Under the pieces are notes generated by a model. The model saw nothing but the letters and a program-made list of their open reading frames with translations. It was not told the origin of the DNA and did not search any database. A program made the position numbers and the translations under genes. 64,000 nucleotides of DNA from an uncultured Tropicimonas sp. Its GTDB lineage: Bacteria > Pseudomonadota > Alphaproteobacteria > Rhodobacterales > Rhodobacteraceae. Position 1 is the first letter of the stretch. Each line of letters opens with the position of its first letter. Positions 17,133 through 30,130 of the stretch are shown piece after piece. Location: contig CANMIP010000003.1 in NCBI GenBank assembly GCA_947497945.1, positions 1-64,000 of the forward strand, read 5' to 3'.

Positions 17133-17975
17133 ATGTCGGACCCCGTCCTCCATTCCGAATCCGTCGCCGTTGTCACCGGAGCCGCCGCCGGCATCGGGCT
17201 TGCCGTGGCGGAAGAATTTGCAGCACTCGGCATGCGCGTCGTCATCGTGGATCTTCGCGCCGACCGCCTGGACGCGGCGAAAGACCGTCTCGCCGCGGCC
17301 GGCGCCGCCGATGTCCTCACCGCCGCGCTCGATATCCGTGACGGCTCCGCTTTGGCGAAGCTCGAACAGGAGGTCACGGACAGGTTCGGCGGGACAGATA
17401 TCTTCGTGAACAATGCCGGAATCCAGCCCGGCAGCCAGATGTTCGGCCCCGAGGAGGCCTGGCGCGCCGTCATCGAAACCAATCTCTGGGGCGTCATCAA
17501 CGGCACCCGCGCCTTCGTCCCTGGTATGATCGCGCGCGGCCGGCCCGGGCTCGTCATCAATACCGGCTCCAAGCAGGGCATCACGACCCCGCCGGGCGAC
17601 CCGGCCTATAATGTCGCCAAGGCCGGGGTCAAAGCCTATACGGAAGCGCTTGCCCATGAGCTGCGCTCTGGAGAGGGTGCACATCTGAGCGCGCATCTGC
17701 TGATCCCCGGCTTCGTCTTCACCGAGTTGAACGCGAACGGACGCTCCGAGAAACCCGCCGATGCCTGGACGCCAGAGCAGATGGCCAGCTTCATGATGGA
17801 GCGGCTTCGGGCGCGCGATTTCTACATTCTCTGCCCGGACAATGATGTCTCGCGCGATCTGGACGAGAAACGCATGGCCTGGGCGATGGGCGACATCATC
17901 GAGAACCGCCCGGCACTCTCGCGCTGGCATCCCGACTATGCCGAGACCTTCGCCTCTTATATCAAGGGCGAATAG
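17133..17975 (+). CDS. Short-chain dehydrogenase/reductase
   Basis: A 280-residue classical SDR. The cofactor motif TGAAAGIG lies near residue 15, the NNAG motif near residue 92 and the catalytic serine and tyrosine in INTGSKQG and YNVAK. It probably oxidises or reduces a hydroxyl or carbonyl group with NAD(P). The C-terminus from residue 210 is longer than in FabG-type SDRs and includes FYILCPDNDVSRDLD. The start at 17133 has AAGGA eight bases upstream. It is flanked by the tsf terminator and a terminator-like hairpin, so it is probably transcribed alone. The substrate is unknown. Confidence 0.88.
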   Translation: MSDPVLHSESVAVVTGAAAGIGLAVAEEFAALGMRVVIVDLRADRLDAAKDRLAAAGAADVLTAALDIRDGSALAKLEQEVTDRFGGTDIFVNNAGIQPGSQMFGPEEAWRAVIETNLWGVINGTRAFVPGMIARGRPGLVINTGSKQGITTPPGDPAYNVAKAGVKAYTEALAHELRSGEGAHLSAHLLIPGFVFTELNANGRSEKPADAWTPEQMASFMMERLRARDFYILCPDNDVSRDLDEKRMAWAMGDIIENRPALSRWHPDYAETFASYIKGE

Positions 17976-17990
17976 CCCTCAGGCCTGCAC

Positions 17991-18028
17991 AAAAAAAACC
18001 GCCGCACATCCGGGCAGGATGGCGGCGG
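17991..18028 (-). terminator. Rho-independent terminator for the LexA-box small gene
   Basis: On the minus strand GCGGCGG (18022-18028) pairs with CCGCCGC (17999-18005), with an inner GGATG/CATCC helix, and is followed by eight T residues (the A run at 17991-17998). It defines the 3' end of the short transcript that carries the 40-residue gene at 18176-18298. The same hairpin could also cap the plus-strand SDR transcript. Confidence 0.88.
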
Positions 18029-18175
18029 CGAAGTCGCGAATCTGACGGGCCGGCAGGCTGGGGGCAGAGGCGCGCCCCGATGCCGTTTGGGGACAGGCGG
18101 AAAGCCAGGCGTTACATCACGTTGGGGACGAGGACGAACGCCGCCGGATAGCAGATCGCAGGCAGAAACTTCAAA

Positions 18176-18298
18176 TCAGACAAGCGCGGGCAGGTGCAGG
18201 CCAGCCATGAGGATCACCGTCAACGCAGCCGCGCCAAGCGCGTCCTGCAGCAGGGTGGCTTCGCAACGGGCGATGGTGTTCTTCAGATCCTGGATCAT
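18176..18298 (-). CDS. 40-residue single-helix membrane protein behind a LexA box (SidA-like candidate)
   Basis: The frame from the ATG at 18296-18298 encodes 40 residues: a polar N-terminus (MIQDLKNTIARCEATLLQ) and one hydrophobic helix ending GLHLPALV. GGA lies about ten bases upstream of the start. I recall similar small proteins in other Rhodobacteraceae but know no assigned function. About 72 bp upstream is a perfect GTTC-N7-GTTC motif, the LexA operator of Rhodobacter, and a terminator closes the transcript at 17991. In Caulobacter the 29-residue membrane peptide SidA is LexA-controlled and blocks division; this protein has the same size class, topology and control, but sequence homology is not claimed. 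An upstream in-frame extension to 18397 overlaps the operator and is rejected. Confidence 0.7.
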   Translation of the reverse strand: MIQDLKNTIARCEATLLQDALGAAALTVILMAGLHLPALV

Positions 18299-18370
18299 TT
18301 GGGCGGGTCCTGTTCTCTGTCGCTGCTCGTTTGTTGCACCTTTGTTCTCATTTCGAGCGCCAAAAGTAAA

Positions 18371-18385
18371 GAACTTTTTAAGAAC
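18371..18385 (-). promoter_or_regulatory. LexA (SOS) box upstream of the 40-residue gene
   Basis: Read on the minus strand the site is GTTCTTAAAAAGTTC, a perfect match to the GTTC-N7-GTTC LexA operator of Rhodobacter sphaeroides. Two further GTTC copies follow upstream at spacings of ten (GAAC on the plus strand at 18392 and 18402), giving four tandem copies. The box lies between the recG stop and the start of the small gene. Confidence 0.75.
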
Positions 18386-18412
18386 ATTTGCGAACACAGG
18401 AGAACAAACTGG

Positions 18413-22806
<4,394 letters not shown>

Positions 22807-22863
22807 TCACCGGTCGATGCTGGATGCGTCGCCTACAAGGGACGGCAAATCCCTCGCCAGAAC

Positions 22864-22898
22864 AAAAAAAGGGCGGCCATGTCACCATGAACCGCCCC
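22864..22898 (-). terminator. Rho-independent terminator of ctrA
   Basis: On the minus strand GGGCGG pairs with CCGCCC around an inner CATG/CATG helix, and seven T residues follow (the A run at 22864-22870). It lies about 90 bp after the ctrA stop. A second, longer hairpin at 22927-22961 (6+7 bp with one mismatch, loop of seven) lies closer to the stop and may stabilise the message end. Confidence 0.88.
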
Positions 22899-22987
22899 GA
22901 GATACACTGCCTTGAGGGAAGTCTTTGATCCCAGGCCGGCTCAATATGCCGGCCCGGGATCATCGCGAGTGGAACCTCATGTCGGGC

Positions 22988-23701
22988 TCAGGCGCCTACG
23001 GCGACGCGGCGATCCATCGAATCCGCGTCCGGATCGCGCAGCACGTAGCCACGGCCCCATACGGTCTCGATATAGTTGTCGCCACCGGTGGCCTGGCTGA
23101 GTTTCTTGCGCAGCTTGCAGATGAAAACATCGATGATCTTCAGCTCGGGCTCGTCCATGCCGCCATAAAGATGGTTGAGGAACATCTCCTTGGTCAGGGT
23201 CGTCCCCTTGCGGAGGCTCAGAAGCTCCAGCATCTGGTATTCCTTGCCGGTCAGGTGCACACCCTTGCCATCGACCTCGACTGTCTTGGCATCGAGATTG
23301 ACGATGACCTTGCCGGTACGAATCACCGACTGGGCATGGCCCTTGGAGCGTCGGATGATGGCGTGGATCCGGGCAACCAGTTCTTCGCGGTGGAAGGGCT
23401 TGGTAAGATAGTCGTCGGCCCCGAAACCGAATCCCTTGATCTTGTTATCCGTGTCGTCGGCCCCAGAGAGGATCAGCGTCGGCGTTTCGATCCGGGCCAG
23501 GCGGAGCTGGCGAAGCACCTCGTGACCGGTCATGTCCGGAAGACCGAGATCCAGCAGGATAAGGTCGTAGTCATAAAGCTTTGCGAGATCGATTGCCTCT
23601 TCCCCAAGATCGGTCGAGTAGACATTCAGGTTCGCATGAGTGAGCATCATTTCGATGCTCTTGGCTGTTGCCGGATCGTCTTCGACGAGCAGGACACGCA
23701 T
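22988..23701 (-). CDS. ctrA: Cell cycle response regulator CtrA
   Basis: A 237-residue OmpR/PhoB-type response regulator. The receiver domain starts [17 protein letters not shown] with the phospho-acceptor D51, and the C-terminal winged helix contains [19 protein letters not shown] and [13 protein letters not shown], both diagnostic of CtrA. In Rhodobacteraceae CtrA controls motility, gene transfer agents and related traits rather than being essential. The start at 23699-23701 has GGAGA eight bases upstream; a six-residue extension is rejected. Half-sites of the CtrA motif upstream suggest autoregulation. Its inhibitor SciP is encoded just upstream on the same strand. Confidence 0.96.
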   Translation of the reverse strand: MRVLLVEDDPATAKSIEMMLTHANLNVYSTDLGEEAIDLAKLYDYDLILLDLGLPDMTGHEVLRQLRLARIETPTLILSGADDTDNKIKGFGFGADDYLTKPFHREELVARIHAIIRRSKGHAQSVIRTGKVIVNLDAKTVEVDGKGVHLTGKEYQMLELLSLRKGTTLTKEMFLNHLYGGMDEPELKIIDVFICKLRKKLSQATGGDNYIETVWGRGYVLRDPDADSMDRRVAVGA

Positions 23702-23814
23702 TATCTTTCTCCGCTTCATTCCCTCGTTGACATTAACATGACCCGAATTGGTTAACCCGTGATTACCGAATACGGATCATATTAATTTCAATCAAGGGTT
23801 GCACATCCCAAGAA

Positions 23815-23822
23815 ATGGTTAA
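23815..23822 (-). promoter_or_regulatory. CtrA half-site TTAACCAT upstream of ctrA
   Basis: The minus strand reads TTAACCAT, a perfect CtrA half-site, in the 126-bp gap between sciP and ctrA, about 115 bp before the ctrA start. Further TTAAC words occur at 23733 and 23752 on the plus strand. The full TTAA-N7-TTAA spacing is not present, so any binding here would be to half-sites. Confidence 0.5.
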
Positions 23823-23827
23823 CCTCG

Positions 23828-24112
23828 CTATTTTGGGGGAGTACGGAATTCCTGAAGCCGTGTTGTCTTTAGGGCGGCTTCGCCATGGGAGGCAATCGCG
23901 CTCGCCCAACTGTCATATTCTTCTTCGGAAAGCGCATACCGCTTGCGGGCCTCGTCAACCGTGATCAAACCGCCGCGCACGGCCTTCACGACCGCGGCCT
24001 TGCGGCTTGCAACCCAACGGCGTGTGTCGCTGGGAGGCAGATCGGCCCGGGTCATGATGGTTCCATCCGGCAGGGTCACGGCTCGCGGGCCGTCGATTTT
24101 CTTGATGAACAT
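23828..24112 (-). CDS. sciP: CtrA inhibitor SciP (DUF1153)
   Basis: A 94-residue helix-turn-helix protein. The N-terminal [20 protein letters not shown] and the central [18 protein letters not shown] and [15 protein letters not shown] segments are diagnostic of DUF1153/SciP, which in Caulobacter binds CtrA and blocks transcription activation at CtrA promoters in G1. The start ATG at 24110-24112 follows AGG; a GTG nine bases upstream is possible. Its location next to ctrA on the same strand is notable because the two are unlinked in Caulobacter, as far as I recall. It transcribes toward ctrA with a 126-bp gap that holds CtrA half-sites. Confidence 0.92.
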   Translation of the reverse strand: MFIKKIDGPRAVTLPDGTIMTRADLPPSDTRRWVASRKAAVVKAVRGGLITVDEARKRYALSEEEYDSWASAIASHGEAALKTTRLQEFRTPPK

Positions 24113-24409
24113 GTCTCGCACCTACAGGAAGCTGTCGTTTCAAAGGTTTACGGAAGCTCGACGAAGACCCGTTCTCTGGCCTCCGGAGCCCTCGCTCCTC
24201 GCCGCCGTCTTGAGCACATGCTGTGCAATAGCTGTGCAAAATCGGTTAAGCGGCCCCGCCGGCACTTCGCCAAAATACGTTCAATGCTCCGCTTTTTCCG
24301 TCCCCCGATCAGCCCCTCCGGAAACCTTGCCTTGACAGTTTCGCCCGGCATCGCCATCTGCTGCTTTCCGGTGCAACGCCGCAAAGCACCCGCAATTCTC
24401 CGGTACAAG

Positions 24410-25552
24410 ATGGCACTCGACAAGAATATCCATTTGAATTCCCTCGGCTTTCCGAAGCCTCCCAGCGAAACGCGCGTGGTCGTGGCGATGTCCGGCGGTG
24501 TTGATTCGTCGGTCGTGGCGGCAGAACTGGCCAGCGAGGGATATGATGTCGTCGGGGTCACCTTGCAGCTTTACGATCACGGCGCAGCGCTGGCCAAAAA
24601 GGGAGCCTGCTGCGCGGGAATCGACATTCACGACGCACGCCGCGTCGCAGAAGACATGGGATTTCCCCATTACGTGCTCGACTACGAGAATATCTTCCGG
24701 GAAACCGTTATCGACGAATTCGCTGATTCCTACCTCGCCGGCGCGACCCCCGTGCCCTGCATTCGCTGCAACGAGCGGGTCAAGTTCAAGGACCTTCTGG
24801 AAACCGCGCGCGACCTCGACGCCGATTGCATGGCGACGGGACATTACATCCAGCGCAAGATCGGCGCGCAGGGACCGGAGTTGCATGCCGGCGCGGATCC
24901 GCGTCGCGACCAGTCCTATTTCCTGTTCTCGACCACCCCCGAACAGCTTGATTTCCTGCGCTTTCCGCTGGGTCACCTTGCCAGCAAGGACGAGACCCGG
25001 GCGTTGGCGGCAAAACATGGCCTGATGGTTGCGGACAAGCCGGACAGCCAGGATATCTGCTTTGTTCCGGACGGGAACTACGCCTCCGTGATCGAGAAAC
25101 TGCGCCCGGGCGCCGGCGAGCCGGGCGAGATCGTGCATCTCGACGGGCGTGTGCTGGCACAGCATGAGGGCGTGATCCACTACACGATCGGGCAGCGGCG
25201 CGGGCTCGGCATTGGCGGGCTGTCAGAGCCGCTCTACGTCGTCAGGCTTGACCCCGACGCCCGGCAGGTCCTTGTCGGCCCGAAGGAAGCGTTGTCGACG
25301 CGGACGGTTCCGATACGGGAAATTAACTGGTTGGGCGATGAGCCGCTGCAGAGCCGGGCGGAATGGCCGCTCTCGGTCAAGGTGCGTTCGACCCGGCCGC
25401 CGCGCGAGGCGATCCTGCGCCCGACCGGCCCGGATACCGGCGAGGTCGAGCTGTTCACCGCGGAAGAGGGTGTGTCGCCCGGCCAGGCCTGTGTCTTCTA
25501 CCAGAACGAGGGCACGCGGATCCTGGGCGGCGGCTGGATCTGGCGCGGCTGA
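24410..25552 (+). CDS. mnmA: tRNA-specific 2-thiouridylase MnmA
   Basis: A 380-residue PP-loop enzyme that places sulfur on U34 of tRNAs for Lys, Glu and Gln. The PP-loop SGGVDSS is at residues 28-34, the catalytic cysteine is C120 in [11 protein letters not shown] and the persulfide cysteine C217 in [11 protein letters not shown]-terminal beta-barrel includes [11 protein letters not shown]. The start ATG at 24410 fits the family length; the ribosome site is weak. A TTGACA at 24332-24337 is a candidate -35 element. It is divergent from sciP, with about 300 bp between starts, and stands alone on the plus strand with the FAD oxidoreductase 90 bp downstream. Confidence 0.95.
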   Translation: MALDKNIHLNSLGFPKPPSETRVVVAMSGGVDSSVVAAELASEGYDVVGVTLQLYDHGAALAKKGACCAGIDIHDARRVAEDMGFPHYVLDYENIFRETVIDEFADSYLAGATPVPCIRCNERVKFKDLLETARDLDADCMATGHYIQRKIGAQGPELHAGADPRRDQSYFLFSTTPEQLDFLRFPLGHLASKDETRALAAKHGLMVADKPDSQDICFVPDGNYASVIEKLRPGAGEPGEIVHLDGRVLAQHEGVIHYTIGQRRGLGIGGLSEPLYVVRLDPDARQVLVGPKEALSTRTVPIREINWLGDEPLQSRAEWPLSVKVRSTRPPREAILRPTGPDTGEVELFTAEEGVSPGQACVFYQNEGTRILGGGWIWRG

Positions 25553-25642
25553 GGCAGCGCCAGCACCTGCCCCCCTCGACAAATGCCCGCGCGCGTCTCA
25601 CAACGCCCGTGGACAAAGGATTAACGTGTGGCAGGGAACATC

Positions 25643-26719
25643 ATGGCAGGACGAGTCATCATTGTAGGCGGCGGTTACGTGGGCAGCGAGCTTGCGCGGG
25701 CGCTGGACGGCAATGCCGATGTGACATTGGTCGAACAGCGCGAAACCTTCTGCCATGTGCCGGCGCTGATTCGGGCGGTCGTGCAGCCCGACCATGTCGA
25801 GAAGGCGATGTTCCGATACGACTCGCTGCTGCGCAACGGCCGCGTGGTGCGCGGGCGCGCAGCCTCGGTCGATGGCAATGGCGTCACTTTGGAAGACGGG
25901 ACGCGGCTGGACGCGGAGGCGATCGTGCTGGCCACCGGGTCGCGCCACAGCGCCGCTTTCAAGCCGGAGGGCAGCTCGGTCGAGGGGCTGCGCAAGGCCA
26001 ATCTCGCCCTTGGCGAGGCAGTGGCGGCGGCGCGCCATGTGGCGGTGGTCGGCGGCGGCGCGCTCGGGGTTGAACTGGCCGGGGAGATCCGCGCAGCCCG
26101 CCCCGATACCCAGGTGACGCTGGTGTCGGCAGGCCCGCTGCTGGAAGGCTACGAGGCGCGGCTGGGCAAGGCGCTGAGCCGCAAGCTGAAGCTCCTGGGC
26201 GCCGAGCTGGTGCAGGGGCGCGCCATTGATCTGACATCGACGCAAGAGGCTTTCGCAGGGCCGCTGCGGTTGGAGGATGGCCGCGAGATCGACGCCGATC
26301 TCGTTATCCCCGCACTCGGCTCGACGCCGGACACGACGTTGCTTGACGGTCTCGACGGCTTTCAAAAGAGCCCGGACGGGCGGGCGGTCTGTGACAGCTG
26401 GATGCGGCCTTCGACCTTTCCCAACATCTTCGCGGCCGGGGATGCAGCGGAGAATGGCGACCCGATGACCATCGTCGGCGCCTCGCGGCAGGTGCTCTGG
26501 CTCACGCGCGCGGTTCGCACGGTGCTGTCCGGCAAGGACATCGAGCGCAGCGCCGGATATCACGCCTGGGTCCGGCCGCCGCTTCTGGTGCCGCTTGGCC
26601 CGCAAATGGGAAATTCCATCCTGCCGATCATAGGGCTTGTCGGGAATTCGATGACGCGGAGGGTCAAGGGGCGCGATCTCTTCCTGCCAAAATACAGGAA
26701 GCTCTTTCGGACCGGGTAG
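25643..26719 (+). CDS. FAD-dependent pyridine nucleotide-disulfide-type oxidoreductase (AIF/NDH-2-like)
   Basis: A 358-residue flavoprotein. The FAD-binding VIIVGGGYVGSELARAL is at the N-terminus, a second Rossmann motif AVVGGGALGVELAGEI binds NAD(P)H near residue 140, and the C-terminal FAD contact FPNIFAAGDAAENG is near residue 265. The layout matches single-domain oxidoreductases of the AIFM2/FSP1 and NDH-2 group, which reduce quinones or similar acceptors. No membrane helix is visible. The start at 25643 has AGGGA five bases upstream; a GTG at 25628 is the alternative. It faces lpxB with a terminator-like hairpin between. The electron acceptor is unknown. Confidence 0.88.
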   Translation: MAGRVIIVGGGYVGSELARALDGNADVTLVEQRETFCHVPALIRAVVQPDHVEKAMFRYDSLLRNGRVVRGRAASVDGNGVTLEDGTRLDAEAIVLATGSRHSAAFKPEGSSVEGLRKANLALGEAVAAARHVAVVGGGALGVELAGEIRAARPDTQVTLVSAGPLLEGYEARLGKALSRKLKLLGAELVQGRAIDLTSTQEAFAGPLRLEDGREIDADLVIPALGSTPDTTLLDGLDGFQKSPDGRAVCDSWMRPSTFPNIFAAGDAAENGDPMTIVGASRQVLWLTRAVRTVLSGKDIERSAGYHAWVRPPLLVPLGPQMGNSILPIIGLVGNSMTRRVKGRDLFLPKYRKLFRTG

Positions 26720-26726
26720 AAGCACC

Positions 26727-26753
26727 GCGCCTGCCGGCTCCCGAGGCAGGCGC
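26727..26753. terminator. Bidirectional hairpin between the oxidoreductase gene and lpxB
   Basis: GCGCCTGCC at 26727-26735 pairs perfectly with GGCAGGCGC at 26745-26753 around a nine-base loop, between two convergent stops only 54 bp apart. There is no T tract on either strand, so it may act with Rho or protect message ends. Confidence 0.55.
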
Positions 26754-26773
26754 TCCGTTCCCCGTCCCCCGGA

Positions 26774-27934
26774 TCAGCGCAGCCCTTCCAGCACCGCGCG
26801 GGCAGCGCGCAGGCCGGGCGCTTCCTTGCCGCGCCCGAGGCGCTTCATCGTCAGGCGCATGGCCTCTTCCTGCCCCCCTGGCGATCGCAGCAGCTCGAGC
26901 AGCGCCGGCGCGATGCGCTCGGGACGGCAGGCCTCGCCGGTGAATTCGGGAACGGCGCGGGTCTCCGAGACCAGATTGACCAGCGTGAACGTATCGACCA
27001 GCAACATGCGGGTGACGATCTGGCGGCTGATCCAATTCGCGTCATAGGCGATCACCATCGGCGTGTTGGCGGCGGCAAGCTCCAGCGAGACGGTGCCGGA
27101 GGCGGCCAGCGCGACGTCGGCGGCGGCAAAGGCGGCGCGCTTCTCCGCTGCGGCGGCATCCGGGGTCCGGCGGCGCGGGTCGAGCAGGATGGGCGTGCCG
27201 GGCCAGTCCTGAAGCGCGGCCTGCATCGCATCCGCCTTGGCGGCAACCGTCGGGACGACGACCCGCGCCTCGGGACGTTCCTTCAGGACCCTTTCGAGGG
27301 TCTCGCCAAAGACCGGCGCAAGCCGCTTGATCTCGCCGCCACGCGAACCGGGCAATGTCAGGATCAGCGGCACATCCGGCCCAATGGCGAGAGATTCACG
27401 GAAATGCGCCCCCTCCTCCGCTGTCGCCTGTGTCTCGGCGACCACCGGGTGGCCAACGAAATCGCAGCGCATCCCGGCCTCTTGCATATAGGGCGGCTCG
27501 AAAGGCAGCAGCGCGAGCACCTGGTCGATGATCGGCGCCATCTTCGCCGCGCGTCCCGGACGCCAGGCCCAGACCGTCGGCGCCACGTAATGGACCGTTC
27601 GCAGCCCGGGGCTCCGCTTGCGGATCTCCTTGGCGAGCCGGATGTTGAACGCCGGCAGGTCGATGGTGATCAGCACGTCCGGCGCGAAATCCACCGCCGT
27701 ATCGACGGTCTGGAACAGCCGGCGGCGGATGTGGAGGTATTTCGGCAGGATCTCGACGATCCCCATCAGCGACAGCTCGGAAAGCGGGAACAGGCTCTCC
27801 AGTCCCTGCGCCTGCATCTGCTCGCCGCCAATGCCATGGAAGCTGACATCCGGCGCCAGCGCCTTCAGGCCCGCCATCAGCGCGCCTCCGAGCTTGTCAC
27901 CCGAGGGCTCGCCCGCAACGATGAAGACACGCAT
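26774..27934 (-). CDS. lpxB: Lipid-A-disaccharide synthase
   Basis: A 386-residue GT19 glycosyltransferase that joins UDP-diacylglucosamine and lipid X to form the lipid A disaccharide at the inner membrane. FIVAGEPSGDKLGGAL at the N-terminus, LMGIVEILPKYLHIRRR, YVAPTVWAWRPGRA and LPGSRGGEI are family signatures. The start at 27932-27934 lies one base after the lpxI stop. It is the last gene of the long envelope block on the minus strand, converging on an FAD oxidoreductase gene. Confidence 0.96.
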   Translation of the reverse strand: MRVFIVAGEPSGDKLGGALMAGLKALAPDVSFHGIGGEQMQAQGLESLFPLSELSLMGIVEILPKYLHIRRRLFQTVDTAVDFAPDVLITIDLPAFNIRLAKEIRKRSPGLRTVHYVAPTVWAWRPGRAAKMAPIIDQVLALLPFEPPYMQEAGMRCDFVGHPVVAETQATAEEGAHFRESLAIGPDVPLILTLPGSRGGEIKRLAPVFGETLERVLKERPEARVVVPTVAAKADAMQAALQDWPGTPILLDPRRRTPDAAAAEKRAAFAAADVALAASGTVSLELAAANTPMVIAYDANWISRQIVTRMLLVDTFTLVNLVSETRAVPEFTGEACRPERIAPALLELLRSPGGQEEAMRLTMKRLGRGKEAPGLRAARAVLEGLR

Positions 27935-27935
27935 C

Positions 27936-28742
27936 TCAGCCCCCTTTCGGCCGCACCCAGAGGAACAGCCCCGCCTCATCGGCGATCCGGATGGTCTCCT
28001 CGGGGTCGAGCAACATCACGCCGCCCGCCTCGATCACCACCCCCTTGAGCCCCGCGACCGAAGCCGCGCGCAACGTGTCCGGACCAATGGCCGGCAGGTC
28101 GACCCGGCGGTCCTGCCCCGGCTTCGGCGCCTTGAAGAGCAAGCCGCCCTCTGGCAGCCCGTCGCGCGCGCGCGCCAGCGAGGTCAGCATCCAGTCCGTC
28201 CCCGGCATCGCCTCGATGGCCAGCGCCTGGCGATGGGCAACGATGCAGGACTGCCCGACATCGGCCGCGCCCATGGCCGCGACGATCTCCTCGCCACGCT
28301 CGGCATCGGCGCGGTCCTTCCGGTCCGGCCGGAGCGCCGTCAGCACACCGGCGGCCGGCAGCAACTCGGGCAGGATTTCATGTGCCCCGCGCACAGCCAT
28401 ACCAGTCTCCTCGAAAAGCGCGATCGCTTCGCGCAATGCCCCATCATCACCACGCCGGAGCCCCCGCACAAGCCGGGGCAACAGGAGCAGCGTCGCGAAA
28501 TCGAGCCGGGAGAGGCGCAGCCTCGGCCGGGTGATACCGCCAGCCATGCAGATCTCGCTGACACCGGCCGCCTTCAGCCGTCGCACCAGCCCGCCCAGCC
28601 CTTCGAGCGAGAAGGTCAGATCCGGTGGAACAGAGCCCTCCGCCTCGGCATAGCCACAGACCAGCACCTCCCGGTCTTCGGCGCGCAGCCCCTCGACCAG
28701 GATCTCGGGCAAACGCCCGCGTCCGGCGATCAGCGCCAGCAC
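27936..28742 (-). CDS. lpxI: UDP-2,3-diacylglucosamine pyrophosphatase LpxI
   Basis: A 268-residue protein of the DUF1009 family. LpxI hydrolyses UDP-2,3-diacylglucosamine to lipid X, replacing LpxH in alphaproteobacteria. Marks are LALIAGRGRLPEIL at the start, MAGGITRPRLRLSRLD, GQDRRVDLPAIGPDT and GVVIEAGGVMLLDPEET. It sits between lpxA and lpxB, 9 bp after lpxA and one base before lpxB, exactly where its reaction falls in the pathway. Confidence 0.94.
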   Translation of the reverse strand: MLALIAGRGRLPEILVEGLRAEDREVLVCGYAEAEGSVPPDLTFSLEGLGGLVRRLKAAGVSEICMAGGITRPRLRLSRLDFATLLLLPRLVRGLRRGDDGALREAIALFEETGMAVRGAHEILPELLPAAGVLTALRPDRKDRADAERGEEIVAAMGAADVGQSCIVAHRQALAIEAMPGTDWMLTSLARARDGLPEGGLLFKAPKPGQDRRVDLPAIGPDTLRAASVAGLKGVVIEAGGVMLLDPEETIRIADEAGLFLWVRPKGG

Positions 28743-28751
28743 GCGCGCGCC

Positions 28752-29549
28752 CTATTCCGGCTGGTGAAAGCTGCGGTCGCTCTCGCCGGTGATGAAATCG
28801 ACAATCTGGCGCACATAGTCGCTGTCAGAGGCCTCGCCGAGCGCCGCGGCGCGCTCCTTGAAGGTCCCGCCTTCGGCTGCCAGCGCCTTGTAGGCCGCAC
28901 GCAGCTCGGCAATGTCGATCCGCTCCAGCCCGCGCCGCTTCAGCCCGATCAGGTTGAGCCCGACAAGGTGACCGGCCGCGCCCTGGACCTGCCCGAAGGG
29001 GATCACGTCCTTCTCGATCTTGGTCAGCCCGCCGATGATCGCGCCCTGCCCGACCCGCACCCATTGATGCACGCCCGAGATACCGCCGATGATCACGTCA
29101 TCCCCGATATGGCAATGCCCCGCGAGGCCGGAATTGTTGACCATGATCACGCGATTGCCGACCTGGCAGTCATGCGCGATATGGGTTCCGGCCATCAGCA
29201 GGCAATCGTCGCCGACACGGGTGACGCCGCCGCCGCCCTCGGTGCCCGGGTTGATCGTCACATGCTCGCGGATCCGGTTGCGGGCGCCGATGACGAGCTT
29301 GGTGTCCTCGCCGTGGAATTTCAGATCCTGCGGGATCTCGCCGATCACCGAGAAAGGGAAGATCACCGTCTCCGCACCGATCTCTGTATCGCCGGTGAGA
29401 ACGACATGGGACTTGATCACCACGCGTTCGCCGAGCCGAACCTTCGGTCCGATGACTGCGAAAGGCCCGATGCTGACCCCCGGCCCAATCTCCGCCCCTT
29501 CGTCGATGACAGCCATGGGGTGGATGCGGGCGGTTGCGTCAATGGCCAT
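28752..29549 (-). CDS. lpxA: UDP-N-acetylglucosamine acyltransferase LpxA
   Basis: A 265-residue left-handed beta-helix enzyme that adds a 3-hydroxyacyl chain from acyl carrier protein to UDP-GlcNAc, the first step of lipid A synthesis. Hexapeptide repeats run from residue 5 to about 185 (for example AEIGPGVSIGPFAVIGPKV). The catalytic histidine lies in LMAGTHIAHDCQVGN and the C-terminal helical part follows residue 195. It starts two bases after the fabZ stop, matching the classic fabZ-lpxA order. Confidence 0.96.
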   Translation of the reverse strand: MAIDATARIHPMAVIDEGAEIGPGVSIGPFAVIGPKVRLGERVVIKSHVVLTGDTEIGAETVIFPFSVIGEIPQDLKFHGEDTKLVIGARNRIREHVTINPGTEGGGGVTRVGDDCLLMAGTHIAHDCQVGNRVIMVNNSGLAGHCHIGDDVIIGGISGVHQWVRVGQGAIIGGLTKIEKDVIPFGQVQGAAGHLVGLNLIGLKRRGLERIDIAELRAAYKALAAEGGTFKERAAALGEASDSDYVRQIVDFITGESDRSFHQPE

Positions 29550-29551
29550 TC

Positions 29552-30031
29552 TCAGCCCTCCGATTTTTCTTCTTTCGGCAGCTGGACCATGGCGGAGAAC
29601 TCCGCCTCGGCCGCCAGCTCGCCATTGACCAGTGCCTTGCCCTCGAACTTGCCAATCCGGGATCCCGCGCGCTTGACCGAGACATGCAGTTCCAGCACGT
29701 CGCCGGGCACCACGGGACGACGGAACTTCGCCTTGTCCACCGTGGTGAAATAGATCATCAGCTGCTCGCTGATCCCACGCGACAGGCCGATCAGCACCGC
29801 TGAGGTCTGGGCCATGGCTTCGATCACGAGCACGCCCGGCATCACCGGGTGGCCAGGGAAATGACCCTGGAAATGCGGCTCGTTGAAGGTCACGTTCTTG
29901 ATCCCGACAGCGCTCTCGCCCGCCACGATATCCCGCACATGGTCAATCATCAGGAACGGATAACGATGCGGGAGGATCTTCAGGATGGTCTCGTGATCCG
30001 CCTCCAGAAGCGGGCTCTTCTCTTCGGTCAT
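29552..30031 (-). CDS. fabZ: 3-hydroxyacyl-[acyl-carrier-protein] dehydratase FabZ
   Basis: A 159-residue hotdog-fold enzyme that dehydrates 3-hydroxyacyl-ACP. The catalytic H57 lies in [14 protein letters not shown] and the acidic partner E71 in [11 protein letters not shown]. The N-terminal [16 protein letters not shown] is typical. It competes with LpxA for 3-hydroxyacyl-ACP, and the two genes are separated by two bases, which would tie their synthesis. The 99-bp gap to skp could hold an internal promoter but nothing clear is seen. Confidence 0.96.
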   Translation of the reverse strand: MTEEKSPLLEADHETILKILPHRYPFLMIDHVRDIVAGESAVGIKNVTFNEPHFQGHFPGHPVMPGVLVIEAMAQTSAVLIGLSRGISEQLMIYFTTVDKAKFRRPVVPGDVLELHVSVKRAGSRIGKFEGKALVNGELAAEAEFSAMVQLPKEEKSEG

Positions 30032-30130
30032 ATGGTCGGCTGCCTTTGTCTCTTCTTTCCGCCGCGCCCGCGGCTTCCCGGCCTCCTACACCGCCACTCC
30101 CGCCACGGCAAGCACGGCCATTCGGCTCGG

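Noticed and set aside
27618-29753. A 711-residue open frame on the plus strand across lpxB, lpxI and lpxA
   Set aside because: Antisense to three overlapping lipid A genes in canonical order.
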